DNA of 64,000 bases from Pantoea conspicua (GCF_002095315.1 NZ_MLFN01000010.1:1-64000); one strand, 5' to 3'; positions 7,843-19,318 are shown, counted from the stretch's first letter. Program-made: numbers and translations. Notes: a model not told the origin generated them from the letters alone.

Positions 7843-9219
7843 ATGCCGACCTCTATTCCGCAAGACGGACTCCCTGTCGCCCAGCGCTACTGGGCGATTC
7901 TGACCATTGCACTGGGCATCACCATGGCCGTGCTGGATGGTGCGATTGCCAACGTGGCGTTACCGACCATTTCCCGTGAACTGAATGCCAGCCCGGCGGA
8001 ATCGGTGTGGATCGTCAATGCCTACCAGATTGCGATTATCGTCTCGCTGTTATCGCTGTCGTTCCTGGGCGATATGCTGGGCTACCGCCGTGTCTATCAG
8101 GCCGGGCTGGCGCTGTTTATCGCAACCTCGCTCTTCTGCGCCCTCTCTACCTCGCTGAATATGCTAACCTTTGCCCGTGTGCTGCAGGGTTTTGGCGGTG
8201 CGGCCCTGATGAGCGTGAATACTGCGCTGATACGCATTATTTATCCGCAGCGCTACCTTGGCCGCGGAATGGCAATCAATTCGCTGATTGTAGCGGTATC
8301 GACCGCAGCCGGCCCTACGGTCGCCGCAGCGATCCTGTCCTTTGCCAGCTGGAAATGGCTGTTTCTGATTAACGTGCCGCTGGGCATTATTGCGCTGTGG
8401 CTGGCACTGCGTACCTTGCCGGATAACCCGCAGAAAGCCACCTCACAAAAGTTCGATATACCCAGCGCCATCATGAATGCCCTGTTTTTCGGCCTGCTGA
8501 TATCAGCCTTAAGCGGATTTGCTCAGGGCCAGAATGGCTGGCTGGTGCTGGCGGAATTAGTGGCGTTGTTGCTGGTGGGCCTGGTCTTTATTCGACGTCA
8601 GCTGAACATGGCGGTCCCGCTGCTGCCGGTGGATCTGCTGCGTATCCCCATTTTCAGTCTGTCGATGGGCACCTCGGTCTGTTCATTCTGCGCGCAGATG
8701 CTCGCTATGGTGTCGCTGCCGTTCTTCCTGCAGAACGTGCTGGGCCGCGATGAGGTGACAACCGGTTTGCTGCTGACACCCTGGCCGCTGGCAACCATGG
8801 TTTTCGCCCCGATTGCCGGACGGCTGATTGAGCGCGTCCACGCCGGCCTGCTTGGCGGCATCGGTCTGGCGATGTTTGCAGCCGGGCTGTTTCTGCTGGC
8901 GATGCTGCCGGTCCAGCCCACCGACGGGGATATTATCTGGCGGATGATGCTCTGCGGCGCGGGATTTGGACTGTTTCAGTCGCCCAATAATCACACCATT
9001 ATCACCTCTGCACCGCGTCACCGCAGCGGTGGCGCCAGCGGAATGCTCGGCACCGCCCGCCTGCTGGGTCAGAGCGTCGGTGCGGCACTGGTGGCGCTGA
9101 TGTTCAACCTTTTCGACCAGAGCGGCACTCATGCTTCGCTGCTACTTGCGGGTGGCTTTTCAACGGTGGCGGCGATTGTCAGCCTGTCTCGTATGACCCA
9201 GACCCGCGCCGCGGCATAA
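7843..9219 (+). CDS. yebQ: YebQ, DHA2-type major facilitator drug exporter
   Basis: Inner-membrane proton-coupled exporter of the 14-helix DHA2 family. Hallmarks: MAVLDGAIANVALPTIS in helix 1 (DHA2 motif D1), FLGDMLGYRRVYQ (motif A), RVLQGFGGAALMSV (motif B) and AVSTAAGPTVAAAIL (motif C). About 458 residues, collinear with E. coli YebQ to the C-terminus. The ATG at 7843 was chosen from the family alignment (DGLPVAQRY); its ribosome site is weak, and in-frame ATGs at 7810 and 7813 are alternatives. Substrate not established. Ends at a strong bidirectional terminator shared with htpX. Confidence 0.5.
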   Translation: MPTSIPQDGLPVAQRYWAILTIALGITMAVLDGAIANVALPTISRELNASPAESVWIVNAYQIAIIVSLLSLSFLGDMLGYRRVYQAGLALFIATSLFCALSTSLNMLTFARVLQGFGGAALMSVNTALIRIIYPQRYLGRGMAINSLIVAVSTAAGPTVAAAILSFASWKWLFLINVPLGIIALWLALRTLPDNPQKATSQKFDIPSAIMNALFFGLLISALSGFAQGQNGWLVLAELVALLLVGLVFIRRQLNMAVPLLPVDLLRIPIFSLSMGTSVCSFCAQMLAMVSLPFFLQNVLGRDEVTTGLLLTPWPLATMVFAPIAGRLIERVHAGLLGGIGLAMFAAGLFLLAMLPVQPTDGDIIWRMMLCGAGFGLFQSPNNHTIITSAPRHRSGGASGMLGTARLLGQSVGAALVALMFNLFDQSGTHASLLLAGGFSTVAAIVSLSRMTQTRAAA

Positions 9220-9220
9220 A

Positions 9221-9246
9221 AAAAGGCGACCCGAAGGTCGCCTTTT
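9221..9246. terminator. Bidirectional terminator between yebQ and htpX
   Basis: AAAAGGCGACC (9221-9231), CGAA tetraloop, GGTCGCCTTTT (9236-9246): an 11-base perfect stem with A and T tracts on both sides, so it works on both strands. Confidence 0.5.
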
Positions 9247-9260
9247 CCTTGTTATCACGT

Positions 9261-10142
9261 TTACTTCAGATACTGACCGCTGCGCAGTGCTTCAATACGC
9301 TTATCTAACGGTGGATGCGACATAAACAGCTCACTGAACGATTTGCCTTTACCGTTGATACAGAACGCCATCATGCTGCTGGGCTCCTGCGGTTCGTAGC
9401 TGGTTTTCAGACGCTGTAACGCTGCAATCATCTTCTCACGACCCACCAGCTTCGCCGAACCCGCGTCGGCATGAAATTCACGGTGACGTGAGAACCACAT
9501 GGTGATGATGCTGGCGAGAATACCAAACACCAGTTCCAGCACCATTGATAACGCAAAATAGACCAGCGGATTACCGTTGCTGCTCTCTTCGCCATCACGG
9601 TTGCCGGACATAAAGCCCGCCGCGATCTGCGCCAGAATACGTGAAACAAAGATCACAAAGGTGTTCACGATACCCTGAATCAGCGTCATGGTGATCATGT
9701 CGCCGTTGGCAATGTGTGAGATTTCGTGTGCCAGTACCGCTTCCGCTTCGTCACGGCTCATGTTTTGCAGTAAGCCGGTTGAAACCGCCACCAGTGACGC
9801 ATCACGGCGCGCGCCGGTTGCAAAAGCATTAATGTCCGGCGCGTGATAGATCGCAACCTGAGGCATCGCAATACCGGCCTGCTGCGCCTGACGTCCAATA
9901 GTCGTTACCAGCCAGCGCTCCGTTTCGTTACGTGGCTGTTCAATCACTTCACCGCCAACCGAACGCAGTGCCATCCACTTCGACATCAGCAGTGAAACAA
10001 ACGCACCGCCGAAGCCAAACAGACCCGCCATGATCATCAGGCCCTGAACACTGCTTGACTGGATCCCTGTCAGGCTGAGAATCAGCCCGAATACCAACAT
10101 CACAGCCAGGTTGGTCATCAGGAAAAGAGCAATACGCATCAT
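9261..10142 (-). CDS. htpX: HtpX, inner-membrane zinc protease
   Basis: Membrane-bound M48 metalloprotease that degrades misfolded membrane proteins together with FtsH. The catalytic HEISH motif is intact (about residue 140), with the third zinc ligand in [18 protein letters not shown]. Two N-terminal hydrophobic helices (residues 4-24, 34-55) and two more around 158-180 and 193-215. The 293 residues match E. coli HtpX. It lies on the minus strand between two terminators, so is probably monocistronic; in E. coli it is induced through CpxR, but no site was confirmed here. Confidence 0.5.
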   Translation of the reverse strand: MMRIALFLMTNLAVMLVFGLILSLTGIQSSSVQGLMIMAGLFGFGGAFVSLLMSKWMALRSVGGEVIEQPRNETERWLVTTIGRQAQQAGIAMPQVAIYHAPDINAFATGARRDASLVAVSTGLLQNMSRDEAEAVLAHEISHIANGDMITMTLIQGIVNTFVIFVSRILAQIAAGFMSGNRDGEESSNGNPLVYFALSMVLELVFGILASIITMWFSRHREFHADAGSAKLVGREKMIAALQRLKTSYEPQEPSSMMAFCINGKGKSFSELFMSHPPLDKRIEALRSGQYLK

Positions 10143-10343
10143 ATTTGTTAATCTTCCTCAGTGGTTCACGCGCATGTGCGCGGATACATATCCTATGTCC
10201 ATTGTGCGGCTTTTCAAGCGACCTTAACGTTTAAGTGTCTAAAAAGACATAACTTTACATTTTGTTATCTTCACCGGTCTGCGCCGCGCCTGCATCGGTT
10301 ACCGCCGCTTATCAAAGATGACCGGCAAGCGATTTTTGCCAAT

Positions 10344-10372
10344 AAAAAAGCACCGCTGAACGGTGCTTTTTT
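10344..10372 (-). terminator. Terminator downstream of prc
   Basis: AAAAAAGCACCG (10344-10355), 5-base loop, CGGTGCTTTTTT (10361-10372); perfect stem with T tract on the minus strand, 16 bases past the prc stop. Confidence 0.5.
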
Positions 10373-10387
10373 CATCCCGACGGCGAC

Positions 10388-12427
10388 TTATTTAGCGGCA
10401 GGCGCGTCTGGCTGAGATTTATCGAGCTGCGCCAGATCGTTGGCAATCTTCACCGTCTCATCAAGATACGGATCCGGCTCTTTATAATCCTTTGGCAGTT
10501 CATCAAGATTTTTCAGCGGTTTTTTGCCTTCGGCCTGATAACGGGCATTGATCCGCTCCAGTCGTGACGCATCATCTTCGTGATTCTCTTTCTCTCGCTG
10601 GGCGAGGTTGAGCGACACAATGTTGCGTTTATCTTTCAGGGCATTGTAACGGGCAATGTCCTTCATGATGTACTGGAACTCACGATCCTGGGCGATGCGA
10701 TCGGCATGCTGACGGGTCAGCTGCGGTACCAGCGGTTTAACATCGCCGGTTTTGACGTAGGTCGCCGCATTGATGCTGTCCCACGGCAGCGCATTGTCCT
10801 CGAACTTCTCACCGGTTTCAGCCGCTTCTACGCCGGTTGGCATCAGCAGGTCGGGCGTCACGCCTTTACGCTGAGTACTGCCACCGTTGATGCGATAGAA
10901 CTTCTGAATAGTGTAAGAGACCGAGCCCAGCGCCGGCCATTCCGGGCGTAGCATCTGATCGTAGATCCGGTTCAGCGAGCGATACTGCTGAACGGTGCCT
11001 TTACCAAAGGTCGGCTCACCGACAATCACCGCGCGGCCATAATCCTGCATTGCCGCCGCGAAAATTTCCGAGGCTGAAGCACTGAAGCGATCGACCAGTA
11101 CCACCAGCGGGCCTTTGTAGTAGACCACGCCATCGTTGTCGCTGTCTTCGCGCACCCGACCGTTGTTATCTCGCACCTGCACTACCGGGCCGCTCGGAAT
11201 AAACAGGCCGGAGAGCGAAACGGCTTCGGTTAGCGCACCGCCACCGTTGGTACGCAGATCGATCACCACGCTATCCACGTTCTGCTTTTGCAGTTTCTGC
11301 AGCTGCACTTTGACATCATCAGTCAGGCCGACATAGAAGCCGGGAATATCAAGTACGCCGACTTTTTCCTTACCGACATTCCGCACGCTCATTTTCACTG
11401 CCCGATCTTCAAGACGGATCTTCTCACGCGTCAGCGTTACGGTGCGGGTTTTGGTGCCTTTGCCAGCAGGCAGCACTTCCAGGCGGACTTTGCTGCCTTT
11501 CGGGCCTTTAATTTTTGCTACCACATCATCCAGACGCCAGCCAATCACATCTTCGATGGGGCTGCCGGGCTGGCCTACGCCGACGATGCGGTCGCCAACG
11601 GTAATGGCTTTACTTTTCGCAGCCGGACCGCCCGCCACCATAGAATTGATCACGGTGTAGTCGTCATCCATCTGCAGCACCGCGCCGATCCCTTCCAGCG
11701 ACAGGCTCATTTCGGTGTTGAACTGTTCGGTGTTGCGCGGTGACAGGTAACTGGTGTGAGGATCGATTTCGTGGGCGAAGGCATTCATCGCCAGCTGGAA
11801 CACATCTTCACTGTTGCTCTGTGCCAGACGACGGATAGCGAAGTTATAGCGCTTGGTCAGCACTTCGCGAATCTCTTTCTCGTCTTTACCGGCCAGCTTC
11901 AGGCTCAGCTGGTCATATTTGACCTTGGCATCCCACAGCGCGTTCAGCTCGGACTGATCTTTCGGCCAGGGCGCTTTCGCGCGGTCAATGTCGATGGTGT
12001 CGTTGCCGCTAAAGTTCATCGGGCGAGCCAGAACCGTCAGCGCATATTGATAGCGCTCAAAGCGGCGCTTCTGGGCCAGATTGTAGAGATCGTAAAACAG
12101 GTCCAGCTTACCGCTGCGCAGCTCATCGCCGACGGTGGTTTTTCTGCTGGCAAACTGGGCCACATCCGAGGCCAGCAGCACATTATGGCTGTAATCGAGC
12201 ATGTTCAGGTAGCGATCAAAAATTTTCGCTGAAAAGTCCTGATTCAGATCGAACTGGCGGTAGTGGGAACGGGTAAAGCGTGACGTGACGCGCTCACTGA
12301 CCGTCGGATCCTGCGCATCCTCATGTAACTGGGGAATCTGATCGGCGCGCGTAATATTCTCCGCGCCAAAGGAAGGGCCTGACAACAGCAGGCCCGCAAT
12401 AAGTCCAATTTTAAAAAGGGTGTTCAT
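10388..12427 (-). CDS. prc: Tail-specific protease Prc (Tsp)
   Basis: Periplasmic serine protease that degrades ssrA-tagged proteins and, with NlpI, the peptidoglycan hydrolase MepS; it also trims PBP3. An N-terminal signal peptide (residues 1-21) precedes the TSP N-domain, a PDZ domain (around SLEGIGAVLQMDDDYTVINS to GVGQPGSP) and the S41 catalytic core with Ser in RFSASASEIFAAAM and Lys in GEPTFGKGTVQQY. 679 residues, like E. coli. The start at 12427 (MNTLFKIGL) gives a proper signal peptide; the longer frame to 12475 overlaps proQ. Immediately downstream of proQ, probably one operon, as in E. coli. Confidence 0.5.
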   Translation of the reverse strand: MNTLFKIGLIAGLLLSGPSFGAENITRADQIPQLHEDAQDPTVSERVTSRFTRSHYRQFDLNQDFSAKIFDRYLNMLDYSHNVLLASDVAQFASRKTTVGDELRSGKLDLFYDLYNLAQKRRFERYQYALTVLARPMNFSGNDTIDIDRAKAPWPKDQSELNALWDAKVKYDQLSLKLAGKDEKEIREVLTKRYNFAIRRLAQSNSEDVFQLAMNAFAHEIDPHTSYLSPRNTEQFNTEMSLSLEGIGAVLQMDDDYTVINSMVAGGPAAKSKAITVGDRIVGVGQPGSPIEDVIGWRLDDVVAKIKGPKGSKVRLEVLPAGKGTKTRTVTLTREKIRLEDRAVKMSVRNVGKEKVGVLDIPGFYVGLTDDVKVQLQKLQKQNVDSVVIDLRTNGGGALTEAVSLSGLFIPSGPVVQVRDNNGRVREDSDNDGVVYYKGPLVVLVDRFSASASEIFAAAMQDYGRAVIVGEPTFGKGTVQQYRSLNRIYDQMLRPEWPALGSVSYTIQKFYRINGGSTQRKGVTPDLLMPTGVEAAETGEKFEDNALPWDSINAATYVKTGDVKPLVPQLTRQHADRIAQDREFQYIMKDIARYNALKDKRNIVSLNLAQREKENHEDDASRLERINARYQAEGKKPLKNLDELPKDYKEPDPYLDETVKIANDLAQLDKSQPDAPAAK

Positions 12428-12446
12428 GCCGGGGTCAGCCTCCGTT

Positions 12447-13148
12447 TCAGAACTGCAAGTGTTCTGCGCGCACAATCATTGCCATGCCGGAAGCGAGCTG
12501 GACCCGAACGCCGTCTTTCGATACTTCAAGAACGGTCGCGTCCATCGCACTTTTGCCTGCTTTAACTTTAATACTCTGGCCGGGCTGCAAAGTTGAGGTA
12601 TCAGTGATGGGTCGGGCTTGCTGCTCCGGGCGTGGGGCCGGTTTGCGGTGCTGTGAGGCGGTCGGGCGTTCTGCTGCAGTCTGCGGACGCGGTTTACGCG
12701 CGGCGTCGCCTTCGGCAGGTTTACGCGCAGCCGGCTTGCGTGGACGACGCGGTGCCGCGCCCTCTTCGCTTTCGCCTGCTTCACGACGTGCGGCACGCTG
12801 CTGATCACGCTGCGCCTGAACACGCGCTTTGGCGTCTTCCAGTTGCTTACGTGCGTGCTCTACGTGTTGCTCATCCAGCACGCCACAGGCGTTACCGTCG
12901 AGATCGACACGGGTCGCACCGGCTTTGATGCCGTACAGATAGCGCCAGCTGGAGGTATAAAGGCGTAAGGCAGAACGCAACTGCGTTTTGCTCAGATTCA
13001 TTTCGCCCTGAACACGCTCGACCAGATCCTGAAAGATACCGATCTTGAGCGGACGCGCTTCACCTTCAGCGCTAAAGCAGTGCGGAAAGCGCTCCGCCAG
13101 AAAGCTGATGACTTCTTTACTGCTATTCAACTTAGGTTGATTTTCCAT
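12447..13148 (-). CDS. proQ: ProQ, FinO-domain RNA chaperone
   Basis: Global RNA-binding protein that matches small RNAs to mRNAs and protects 3' ends. The FinO/ProQ domain occupies residues about 5-120 ([45 protein letters not shown]). A long basic linker rich in Ala, Arg, Pro and Lys (about 125-178) joins it to a C-terminal SH3/Tudor-like domain (about 180-233). 233 residues, like E. coli. prc starts 19 bases after the proQ stop on the same strand. First found through its effect on the osmoprotectant transporter ProP, of interest beside a bet locus, although no direct link is shown. Confidence 0.5.
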   Translation of the reverse strand: MENQPKLNSSKEVISFLAERFPHCFSAEGEARPLKIGIFQDLVERVQGEMNLSKTQLRSALRLYTSSWRYLYGIKAGATRVDLDGNACGVLDEQHVEHARKQLEDAKARVQAQRDQQRAARREAGESEEGAAPRRPRKPAARKPAEGDAARKPRPQTAAERPTASQHRKPAPRPEQQARPITDTSTLQPGQSIKVKAGKSAMDATVLEVSKDGVRVQLASGMAMIVRAEHLQF

Positions 13149-13244
13149 GAAATTTCCTGATTACAACGGGTTTGCCGACCAGCGCAGGCATGAACAGGCG
13201 ACATTATAATGACAACATCGCTAAATGCCATGTGATCCAGTCGA

Positions 13245-13745
13245 TTAGCTGCGCTTCAGCTGCAGATATTTTTCTAAGTCGCTGTTCGCAAGCACTTCAC
13301 AAAGCCCATCAGTAAGTGTGACCAGCCCCGATTCGTCGTCGCTGTCAAAGCGATTGTATTCCACGCTGTCGATGTCCAGCACCCCAACCACAGTGCCATT
13401 CACTTTCAGAGGAATCACAATCTCAGCATTACTGGCTGCGTCGCAGGCGATGTGTCCCGGAAAGGCATGCACATCATCCACGCGTTGCACTTTCTCTTCA
13501 GCCAGCGCGGTACCGCATACCCCTTTACCGACCGGAATGCGCACACAGGCAATTTTGCCCTGGAACGGGCCCAGTACCAGCGTATCCGCTTCCGTCAGCA
13601 GGTAGAAACCTGCCCAGTTCACGCCTTCGAGACGTTCATACAACAGCGCGCTAAAGTTACCCATTGCGGCGAGGAACGCCGTTTCTCCCGCCAGCAAGGC
13701 GCGCATATCGCGATTCAAATCGGCGTAAAAGGCAGTTTTGTTCAT
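13245..13745 (-). CDS. msrC: MsrC, free methionine-(R)-sulfoxide reductase
   Basis: GAF-domain enzyme that reduces free methionine-R-sulfoxide. The three conserved cysteines are present: KIACVRIPVG, KGVCGTAL and HIACDAASNAEI. 166 residues, homologous to E. coli MsrC (YebR). The start was put at 13745 (MNKTAFYADLNRDMRALL) by homology; the longer frame to 13787 is not conserved. Monocistronic, 96 bases upstream-side of proQ and divergent from letA. Confidence 0.5.
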   Translation of the reverse strand: MNKTAFYADLNRDMRALLAGETAFLAAMGNFSALLYERLEGVNWAGFYLLTEADTLVLGPFQGKIACVRIPVGKGVCGTALAEEKVQRVDDVHAFPGHIACDAASNAEIVIPLKVNGTVVGVLDIDSVEYNRFDSDDESGLVTLTDGLCEVLANSDLEKYLQLKRS

Positions 13746-13958
13746 TATTTGACCGTTACCAATGACATCTGAGCGGAGTGATTTCACCGCTCGTTAAAAA
13801 TAAGCACTAAATATCCAGAGCCACAAGGTGAATCATAGCGTTAGTTACTATACCCTTAGCATTCTGTGGATCGAAGCGTGATGCCCGAGACAGGCACACA
13901 GGCGCTGTCTTAACGACCGATATGTGTTACTTACGATGAGCGAAGATTGCATCACCCT

Positions 13959-15203
13959 ATGAAAATTCACGCTATCAGCCAGACATTGCCTCACGCACGT
14001 TATCAGCGTTGCCCGCAATGCGATACCCTTTTTTCCTTACCGGATGTGAAATCGCATCAGTCGGCGCATTGCCCACGCTGCAACGCACAAATTCTCAGCG
14101 GCCGCGACTGGCCAATGGCCCGATTAATGGCGATGGCCGCTACCATGATAGTGTTGATGCCGTTTGCTTTTTCTCTGCCACTGGTGGATATCCGGCTACT
14201 TGGTATGCGAATCAACGCCAGCGTGCTGGAAGGTGTGATCCAGATGACCCAGCAAGGCGATGTACTGACCGCCTCAATGGTGGCATTTTGCACCATTGGC
14301 GCGCCGGTCACGCTGGTCGCGGGCATCTGTTATCTCGGCATCGGTCATCGGCTGGGGATGAACTTACGCCCGGTGCTGTTGATGCTGGAGAAGCTCAAAG
14401 AGTGGGTGATGCTGGATATCTACCTGATCGGTATCGCTGTCGCCTCGATTAAAGTGCAGGATTACGCTTCGCTGGAACTCGGCTACGGCCTCGCCGCCTA
14501 TATCGCCCTGACGGTGCTCAGTGTGCTGACGCTAATCCATCTCAATATTGAGCAACTGTGGGATCATTTCTATCCGCAAAGCCCCGACAATGTTGCCCGG
14601 GATGACCTGCAGGTCTGCCTTAACTGCCACCATACTGGCATACCGGATGCGCGCGGTCGCTGTCCACGCTGCCACACTCCGCTCGATTTCCGCCGCCGTC
14701 ACAGCCTGCAAAAATCCTGGGCGGCGCTGATTGCCTCTATCGTGCTGCTGATCCCGGCCAACCTGATGCCGATTTCGGTGGTTTACCTCAACGGATCACG
14801 ACGCGAAGACACCATTTTCTCCGGTATCGTTTCGCTGGGCTCCGGCAATATTCCCATCGCGGCGATCGTCTTTATCGCCAGTATTCTGGTGCCGTTCACC
14901 AAAGTGCTGGTGATGCTGACGCTGCTGTTAAGTATCCACTTCCGCTGCGAACAGGGGATGAAGACCCGTATCCGGTTACTGCGATTCGTTACCTGGGTTG
15001 GCCGCTGGTCAATGCTCGATCTGTTCGTGATTTCGTTAACCATGTCGCTGGTCAACCGTGACCAGCTGCTGGCTTTTACCATGGGACCGGCAGCGCTGTT
15101 TTTTGGCGCCGCCGTGATCCTGACCATTATGTCTGTTGAGTGGCTGGACAGCCGCCTGCTCTGGGATGCACATGCAACAGGAAACGCCGACTACACCGAC
15201 TAA
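13959..15203 (+). CDS. letA: LetA (YebS), membrane partner of the lipid tunnel LetB
   Basis: Inner-membrane protein of the PqiA family that feeds lipids into LetB, supporting outer-membrane lipid balance. Two zinc-ribbon regions are visible: CPQC...CPRC near residues 18-42 and CLNC...CPRC near 221-240, each before a block of transmembrane helices (tandem PqiA domains). 414 residues, like E. coli YebS. The ATG at 13959 was preferred to a TTG at 13947. It overlaps the letB start by 32 bases, so the pair is translationally linked. Confidence 0.5.
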   Translation: MKIHAISQTLPHARYQRCPQCDTLFSLPDVKSHQSAHCPRCNAQILSGRDWPMARLMAMAATMIVLMPFAFSLPLVDIRLLGMRINASVLEGVIQMTQQGDVLTASMVAFCTIGAPVTLVAGICYLGIGHRLGMNLRPVLLMLEKLKEWVMLDIYLIGIAVASIKVQDYASLELGYGLAAYIALTVLSVLTLIHLNIEQLWDHFYPQSPDNVARDDLQVCLNCHHTGIPDARGRCPRCHTPLDFRRRHSLQKSWAALIASIVLLIPANLMPISVVYLNGSRREDTIFSGIVSLGSGNIPIAAIVFIASILVPFTKVLVMLTLLLSIHFRCEQGMKTRIRLLRFVTWVGRWSMLDLFVISLTMSLVNRDQLLAFTMGPAALFFGAAVILTIMSVEWLDSRLLWDAHATGNADYTD

Positions 15204-17805
15204 CGCCACGCTGCGCAACAAGCGTAAAATTTCGCCCTTCTGGCTGCTGCCGATCATTGCGATGCTGATCGCCTGCTGGCTGCTGTGGACCAATTATCAG
15301 GAGCGCGGCACCACCATCACCATCAATTTCCAGACGGCGGATGGTATCGTCCCGGGCCGCACACCGATTCGCTATCAGGGTGTGGAAGTGGGCACTGTGC
15401 AAGGCATTAATCTGAGCGATGACTATCGCAGCATTCAGATCAAAGCCAGCATCAAGAGCGACATGCGTGATGCGCTGCGTGAAGATACCCAGTTCTGGCT
15501 GGTTACGCCGAAGGCTTCTCTGGCGGGCGTATCGGGGCTGGATGCGCTGGTCGGAGGTAACTATATCGGCATGATGCCGGGCAAAGGTAAGCCGAGCGAA
15601 GCCTTTACCGCCCTGGATACGCAACCCAAATATCGGGTAAATACCGGCGAACTGTTGATTCACCTGCATGCGCCCGATTTAGGCTCGCTGAGCACCGGCT
15701 CGCTGGTCTACTACCGGAAAATCCCGGTGGGTCGGGTCTATGACTACAGCATTAACAACAAAACCGATGGCGTGGCGATTGATGTGTTGATCGATCGTCG
15801 CTTTACCAATCTGGTGAAAACGACCAGCCGCTTCTGGAACGTGTCAGGCGTTAATGCTGATGTCAGCCTGAGCGGCGCCAAAGTGCAGCTGGAGAGTCTG
15901 GCGGCGCTGGTTAACGGTGCGGTAGCCTTTGACTCACCTGACGATGCGCAACCGGCTAAAGCGGATCAGAATTACCAGCTCTATCCCGATCTGGCTCACA
16001 GCCAGCGCGGCGTCCTGATCACCCTCGATCTGCCTGACGGAAAAAATCTCAAAGCGGGCAGTACGCCGCTGATGTATCAGGGCCTGGAAGTGGGCACCCT
16101 GACCAAACTCAATTTGCAGGACGGCGGTAAGGTTACCGGCGAGCTGACCATCGATCCTTCCGTGGTTGGCCTGATGCGCAGCGGAACCCGCATTGAGATG
16201 CGCAGCCCGAAAATCAGCCTGACCGATACCAGTCTCAGTGCGCTGCTGACCGGCAACACCTTTGAACTGGTGCCGGGCGAAGGTCCGCCGCAGCAGCACT
16301 ATACCGTGCTGGCCTCCAATGAGACGCTGCTGCAGAAACCCGACGTGCTGACGGTAAAACTCAACGCACCTGAAAGTTATGGCATCGATCAGGGCCAGCC
16401 GCTGATGCTGCACGGGATGCAGATTGGTCAGGTGATGTCGCGCTCGCTGGATGAAAATGGCGTCAATTTCGTGGTTGCGGTCAACCCGGAGCATCGCGAA
16501 CTGGTGCATGGCGACAGCAAATTTATCGTTAACAGCCGGCTGGATGTGAAATTCGGACTGGATGGTATGCAGGTGCTGGGTGCCAGCGCCCGCGAGTGGG
16601 TCGACGGCGGTATTCGTCTTGATCCCGGCCAGAAAGGCCAGCCAAAAACCCGCTATCCACTGTTTGCCGACGCGGAAAAAGCCAAAGAAGGGATTATCGG
16701 CGACGCGCCTTCAACCACCCTCACCCTGACTGCCACCAGCCTGCCCGATGTGCAGGCCGGTTCCATCGTGCTCTACCGTAAGTTTCAGGTCGGCGAGATT
16801 GTGAAAGTGACGCCACGCGCCGATGCGTTTGATATTGCCGTTCATATTCAGCCGGAGTATCGCAAGCTGCTGACCAGCGAAAGCGTGTTCTGGGCAGAAG
16901 GTGGTGCACGGGTTCAGCTGAACGGCAGCGGCCTGACGGTACAGGCATCGCCGCTTAACCGCGCGCTAAGAGGCGCCATCAGCTTCGATAATATGAGCGG
17001 TGCGCTGTCAGCCAAAGGCGCCAAACGCATCCTCTATCCGTCGGAGACCGCGGCGCGCGCAGTGGGTAGCCAGATCACGCTGCATACCTACGATGCCAGC
17101 AAACTGTCGGCCGGTATGCCCATCCGCTATCTCGGCATTAATGTCGGCCAGGTGGAGTCGCTGTCGTTGAGCAGCGATAAAAATCAGGTGGTGGCGAAAG
17201 CGGTGCTCTACCCGGAGTATGTGGACGATTTCGCCCGCCTCGGCAGTCGTTTCTCGGTGGTGTCACCGGAGATCTCCGCGACCGGCGTGAATCATCTGGA
17301 AACCCTGCTGCAGCCTTACGTCAACGTCGATCCGGGCAAGGGACGCACGGCGCGCACCTTTGAACTGCAGGAGAGCACCATTACCGATTCGCGCTACCTG
17401 AATGGCCTGAACATCTACGTTGATGCCGCCGAAGCCGGTTCGCTGTCGCTGGGAACGCCGGTGCTGTTCCGTGGGGTGGAGGTGGGTACCGTGACCGGCA
17501 CCTCGCTGGGCAACATGGCTGACCGGGTGCAGATTGCACTGCGCATCAGTAAGAAATATCAGCATCTGGTGCGTAACAACTCGGTCTTCTGGCTGGCGTC
17601 AGGCTATAACCTCGATTTTGGTCTGATTGGCGGCGTGGTGAAAACCGGCACCTTCCAGCAGTTTATTCAGGGCGGCATCCAGTTTGCCACGCCGCCAACC
17701 GTACCACTGGCACCGCAGGCGAATCCGGATAAGCACTTCCTGCTGCAGGACGAAGCGCCGAAAGAGTGGCGTAACTGGGGAACGGCGATCCCGTCTCCAC
17801 ATTAA
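15172..17805 (+). CDS. letB: LetB (YebT), MCE-repeat lipid transport tunnel
   Basis: Periplasm-spanning MCE protein; in E. coli seven MCE rings stack as a hexamer forming a hydrophobic tunnel between the two membranes. The 877 residues hold one N-terminal transmembrane helix ([17 protein letters not shown], about 20-38) and then repeated MCE units, each recognisable by G-x-P-(I/L/V)-x-(Y/F)-(Q/R)-G-(V/L/M)-x-V-G, as in [18 protein letters not shown] and [16 protein letters not shown]. Hydrophobic pore-lining loops such as [18 protein letters not shown] recur. The start at 15172 (MQQETPTTP) fits the family and lies inside letA. Ends at a strong terminator. Confidence 0.5.
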   Translation: MQQETPTTPTNATLRNKRKISPFWLLPIIAMLIACWLLWTNYQERGTTITINFQTADGIVPGRTPIRYQGVEVGTVQGINLSDDYRSIQIKASIKSDMRDALREDTQFWLVTPKASLAGVSGLDALVGGNYIGMMPGKGKPSEAFTALDTQPKYRVNTGELLIHLHAPDLGSLSTGSLVYYRKIPVGRVYDYSINNKTDGVAIDVLIDRRFTNLVKTTSRFWNVSGVNADVSLSGAKVQLESLAALVNGAVAFDSPDDAQPAKADQNYQLYPDLAHSQRGVLITLDLPDGKNLKAGSTPLMYQGLEVGTLTKLNLQDGGKVTGELTIDPSVVGLMRSGTRIEMRSPKISLTDTSLSALLTGNTFELVPGEGPPQQHYTVLASNETLLQKPDVLTVKLNAPESYGIDQGQPLMLHGMQIGQVMSRSLDENGVNFVVAVNPEHRELVHGDSKFIVNSRLDVKFGLDGMQVLGASAREWVDGGIRLDPGQKGQPKTRYPLFADAEKAKEGIIGDAPSTTLTLTATSLPDVQAGSIVLYRKFQVGEIVKVTPRADAFDIAVHIQPEYRKLLTSESVFWAEGGARVQLNGSGLTVQASPLNRALRGAISFDNMSGALSAKGAKRILYPSETAARAVGSQITLHTYDASKLSAGMPIRYLGINVGQVESLSLSSDKNQVVAKAVLYPEYVDDFARLGSRFSVVSPEISATGVNHLETLLQPYVNVDPGKGRTARTFELQESTITDSRYLNGLNIYVDAAEAGSLSLGTPVLFRGVEVGTVTGTSLGNMADRVQIALRISKKYQHLVRNNSVFWLASGYNLDFGLIGGVVKTGTFQQFIQGGIQFATPPTVPLAPQANPDKHFLLQDEAPKEWRNWGTAIPSPH

Positions 17806-17813
17806 GCTAGTCT

Positions 17814-17847
17814 GAAACAGGCAGCCTGCTGGCTGCCCGTTTCCTTT
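17814..17847 (+). terminator. Terminator after letAB
   Basis: GAAACAGGCAGCC (17814-17826), TGCT loop, GGCTGCCCGTTTC (17831-17843): near-perfect 13-base stem followed by CTTTC. The T tract is short but the stem is strong. Confidence 0.5.
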
Positions 17848-17890
17848 CTCCATGCTACACTGCCGCCTTTGCCTTAACTGGAATGTGCCC

Positions 17891-19317
17891 GTGTCAGACT
17901 CCTCTTCGCTCTTCCCCGCTGATTTTCTTAATTTAATGCGCCAGAACCTGCCCGATGATGCCAGCTTCGAACAATTTATCGCCATCAGTCAGCAACCGCT
18001 GCGCCGCAGCCTGCGCGTCAACACCCTGAAAATCAGCGTGGCCGATTTCCTTGCTCAGACCGCGCCGTATGGCTGGCAACTGACGCCCGTGCCGTGGTGC
18101 AGCGAAGGATTCTGGATCAGCCGGGAAGATGAGAGCCTGCCGCTGGGTAGCGTGGCTGAGCATCTCAGCGGCCTGTTCTACATTCAGGAGGCCAGCTCGA
18201 TGCTGCCGGTCACCGCACTGTTTGATGCACAGCCTGAGGTCACGGCAGTGATGGACATGGCGGCCGCGCCCGGTTCTAAAACCACCCAGATTACCGCGCG
18301 GATGAATAATCAGGGGCTCATCCTGGCGAATGAGTTTTCCGCCAGTCGGGTTAAGGTGCTGCATGCCAATATCAGCCGCTGCGGCGTCAGCAACAGTGCT
18401 TTAACGCACTTTGACGCGCGGGTCTTCGGGCCAGCCCTGCCGGAACAGTTTGACGCCATCCTGCTCGACGCACCCTGCTCCGGCGAAGGCGTGATGCGAA
18501 AGGATGCTGATGCGCTGAAAAACTGGTCGCTGGCGAGCACGGAAGAGATCGCGGCTACCCAGCGCGATCTGCTCGACAGTGCCTTTCACGCGCTGAAGCC
18601 CGGCGGGACCCTGGTCTATTCGACCTGTACGCTCAATCAGATCGAGAATCAGCAGGTCATCGCCTGGCTGTTACAGCGCTATCCTGACGCCGTCGAAGTG
18701 ATGCCGCTCGATCAGCTGTTTGAGGGTGCCGCGCAGGCTGCGACGCCAGAGGGCTATCTGCATGTCTTCCCGCAACTGTTCGACAGCGAAGGCTTTTTTG
18801 TTGCCCGTCTGCGTAAAACCGCATCGGTCGAGCCATTACCGCTGCGACTTACAAAGTCGGCAAGCTGCCATTCTCCCACCTCAGCCGCAAGCTGGAGGGC
18901 GAAATCCGGCAGGCAGCGGCCGCTGTCTCTATCAAATGGGATGACTCGCTGGAGCTGTGGCAGCGCGATAAAGAGATCTGGCTGTTCCCCGCCGCCGTCA
19001 CACCGCTGCTGGGTAAAGTACGCTTCTCACGGATTGGCCTGAAACTGGCTGAAACCTTTGCTAAAGGCTATCGCTGGCAACATGAAGCGGTAATCGCGCT
19101 GGCCCAACCCGCGCCGGAACAAACGTTTGAACTCAGCGCCGCGGAGGCAGAGGAGTGGTATCGCGGCCGGGATATCTATCCTGAATCGGCGATAACGCGT
19201 GATGAGATGATCGTCACCTGGCAGCGACAACCGCTGGGGCTGGCAAAAAAAGTCGGAAGCCGGATTAAAAACAGTTATCCACGCGAACTGGTGCGTGACG
19301 GGCGTCTGTTCCGCTGA
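17891..19317 (+). pseudogene. rsmF: rsmF, 16S rRNA m5C1407 methyltransferase, frameshifted
   Basis: RsmF (YebU) methylates C1407 of 16S rRNA. The N-terminal RsmB-like fold and catalytic core are intact: [16 protein letters not shown] (SAM site), [14 protein letters not shown] (PC catalytic cysteine) and [13 protein letters not shown] (second cysteine). After [16 protein letters not shown] the frame slips at about 18841: the original frame runs on as non-homologous sequence to 19042, while the next frame carries the true C-terminal PUA-like domain ([40 protein letters not shown]) to TGA at 19315-19317. One missing G in CCGGCT explains this. The GTG at 17891 gives the family N-terminus. Real mutation or sequencing error. 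Confidence 0.5.
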
Positions 19318-19318
19318 G

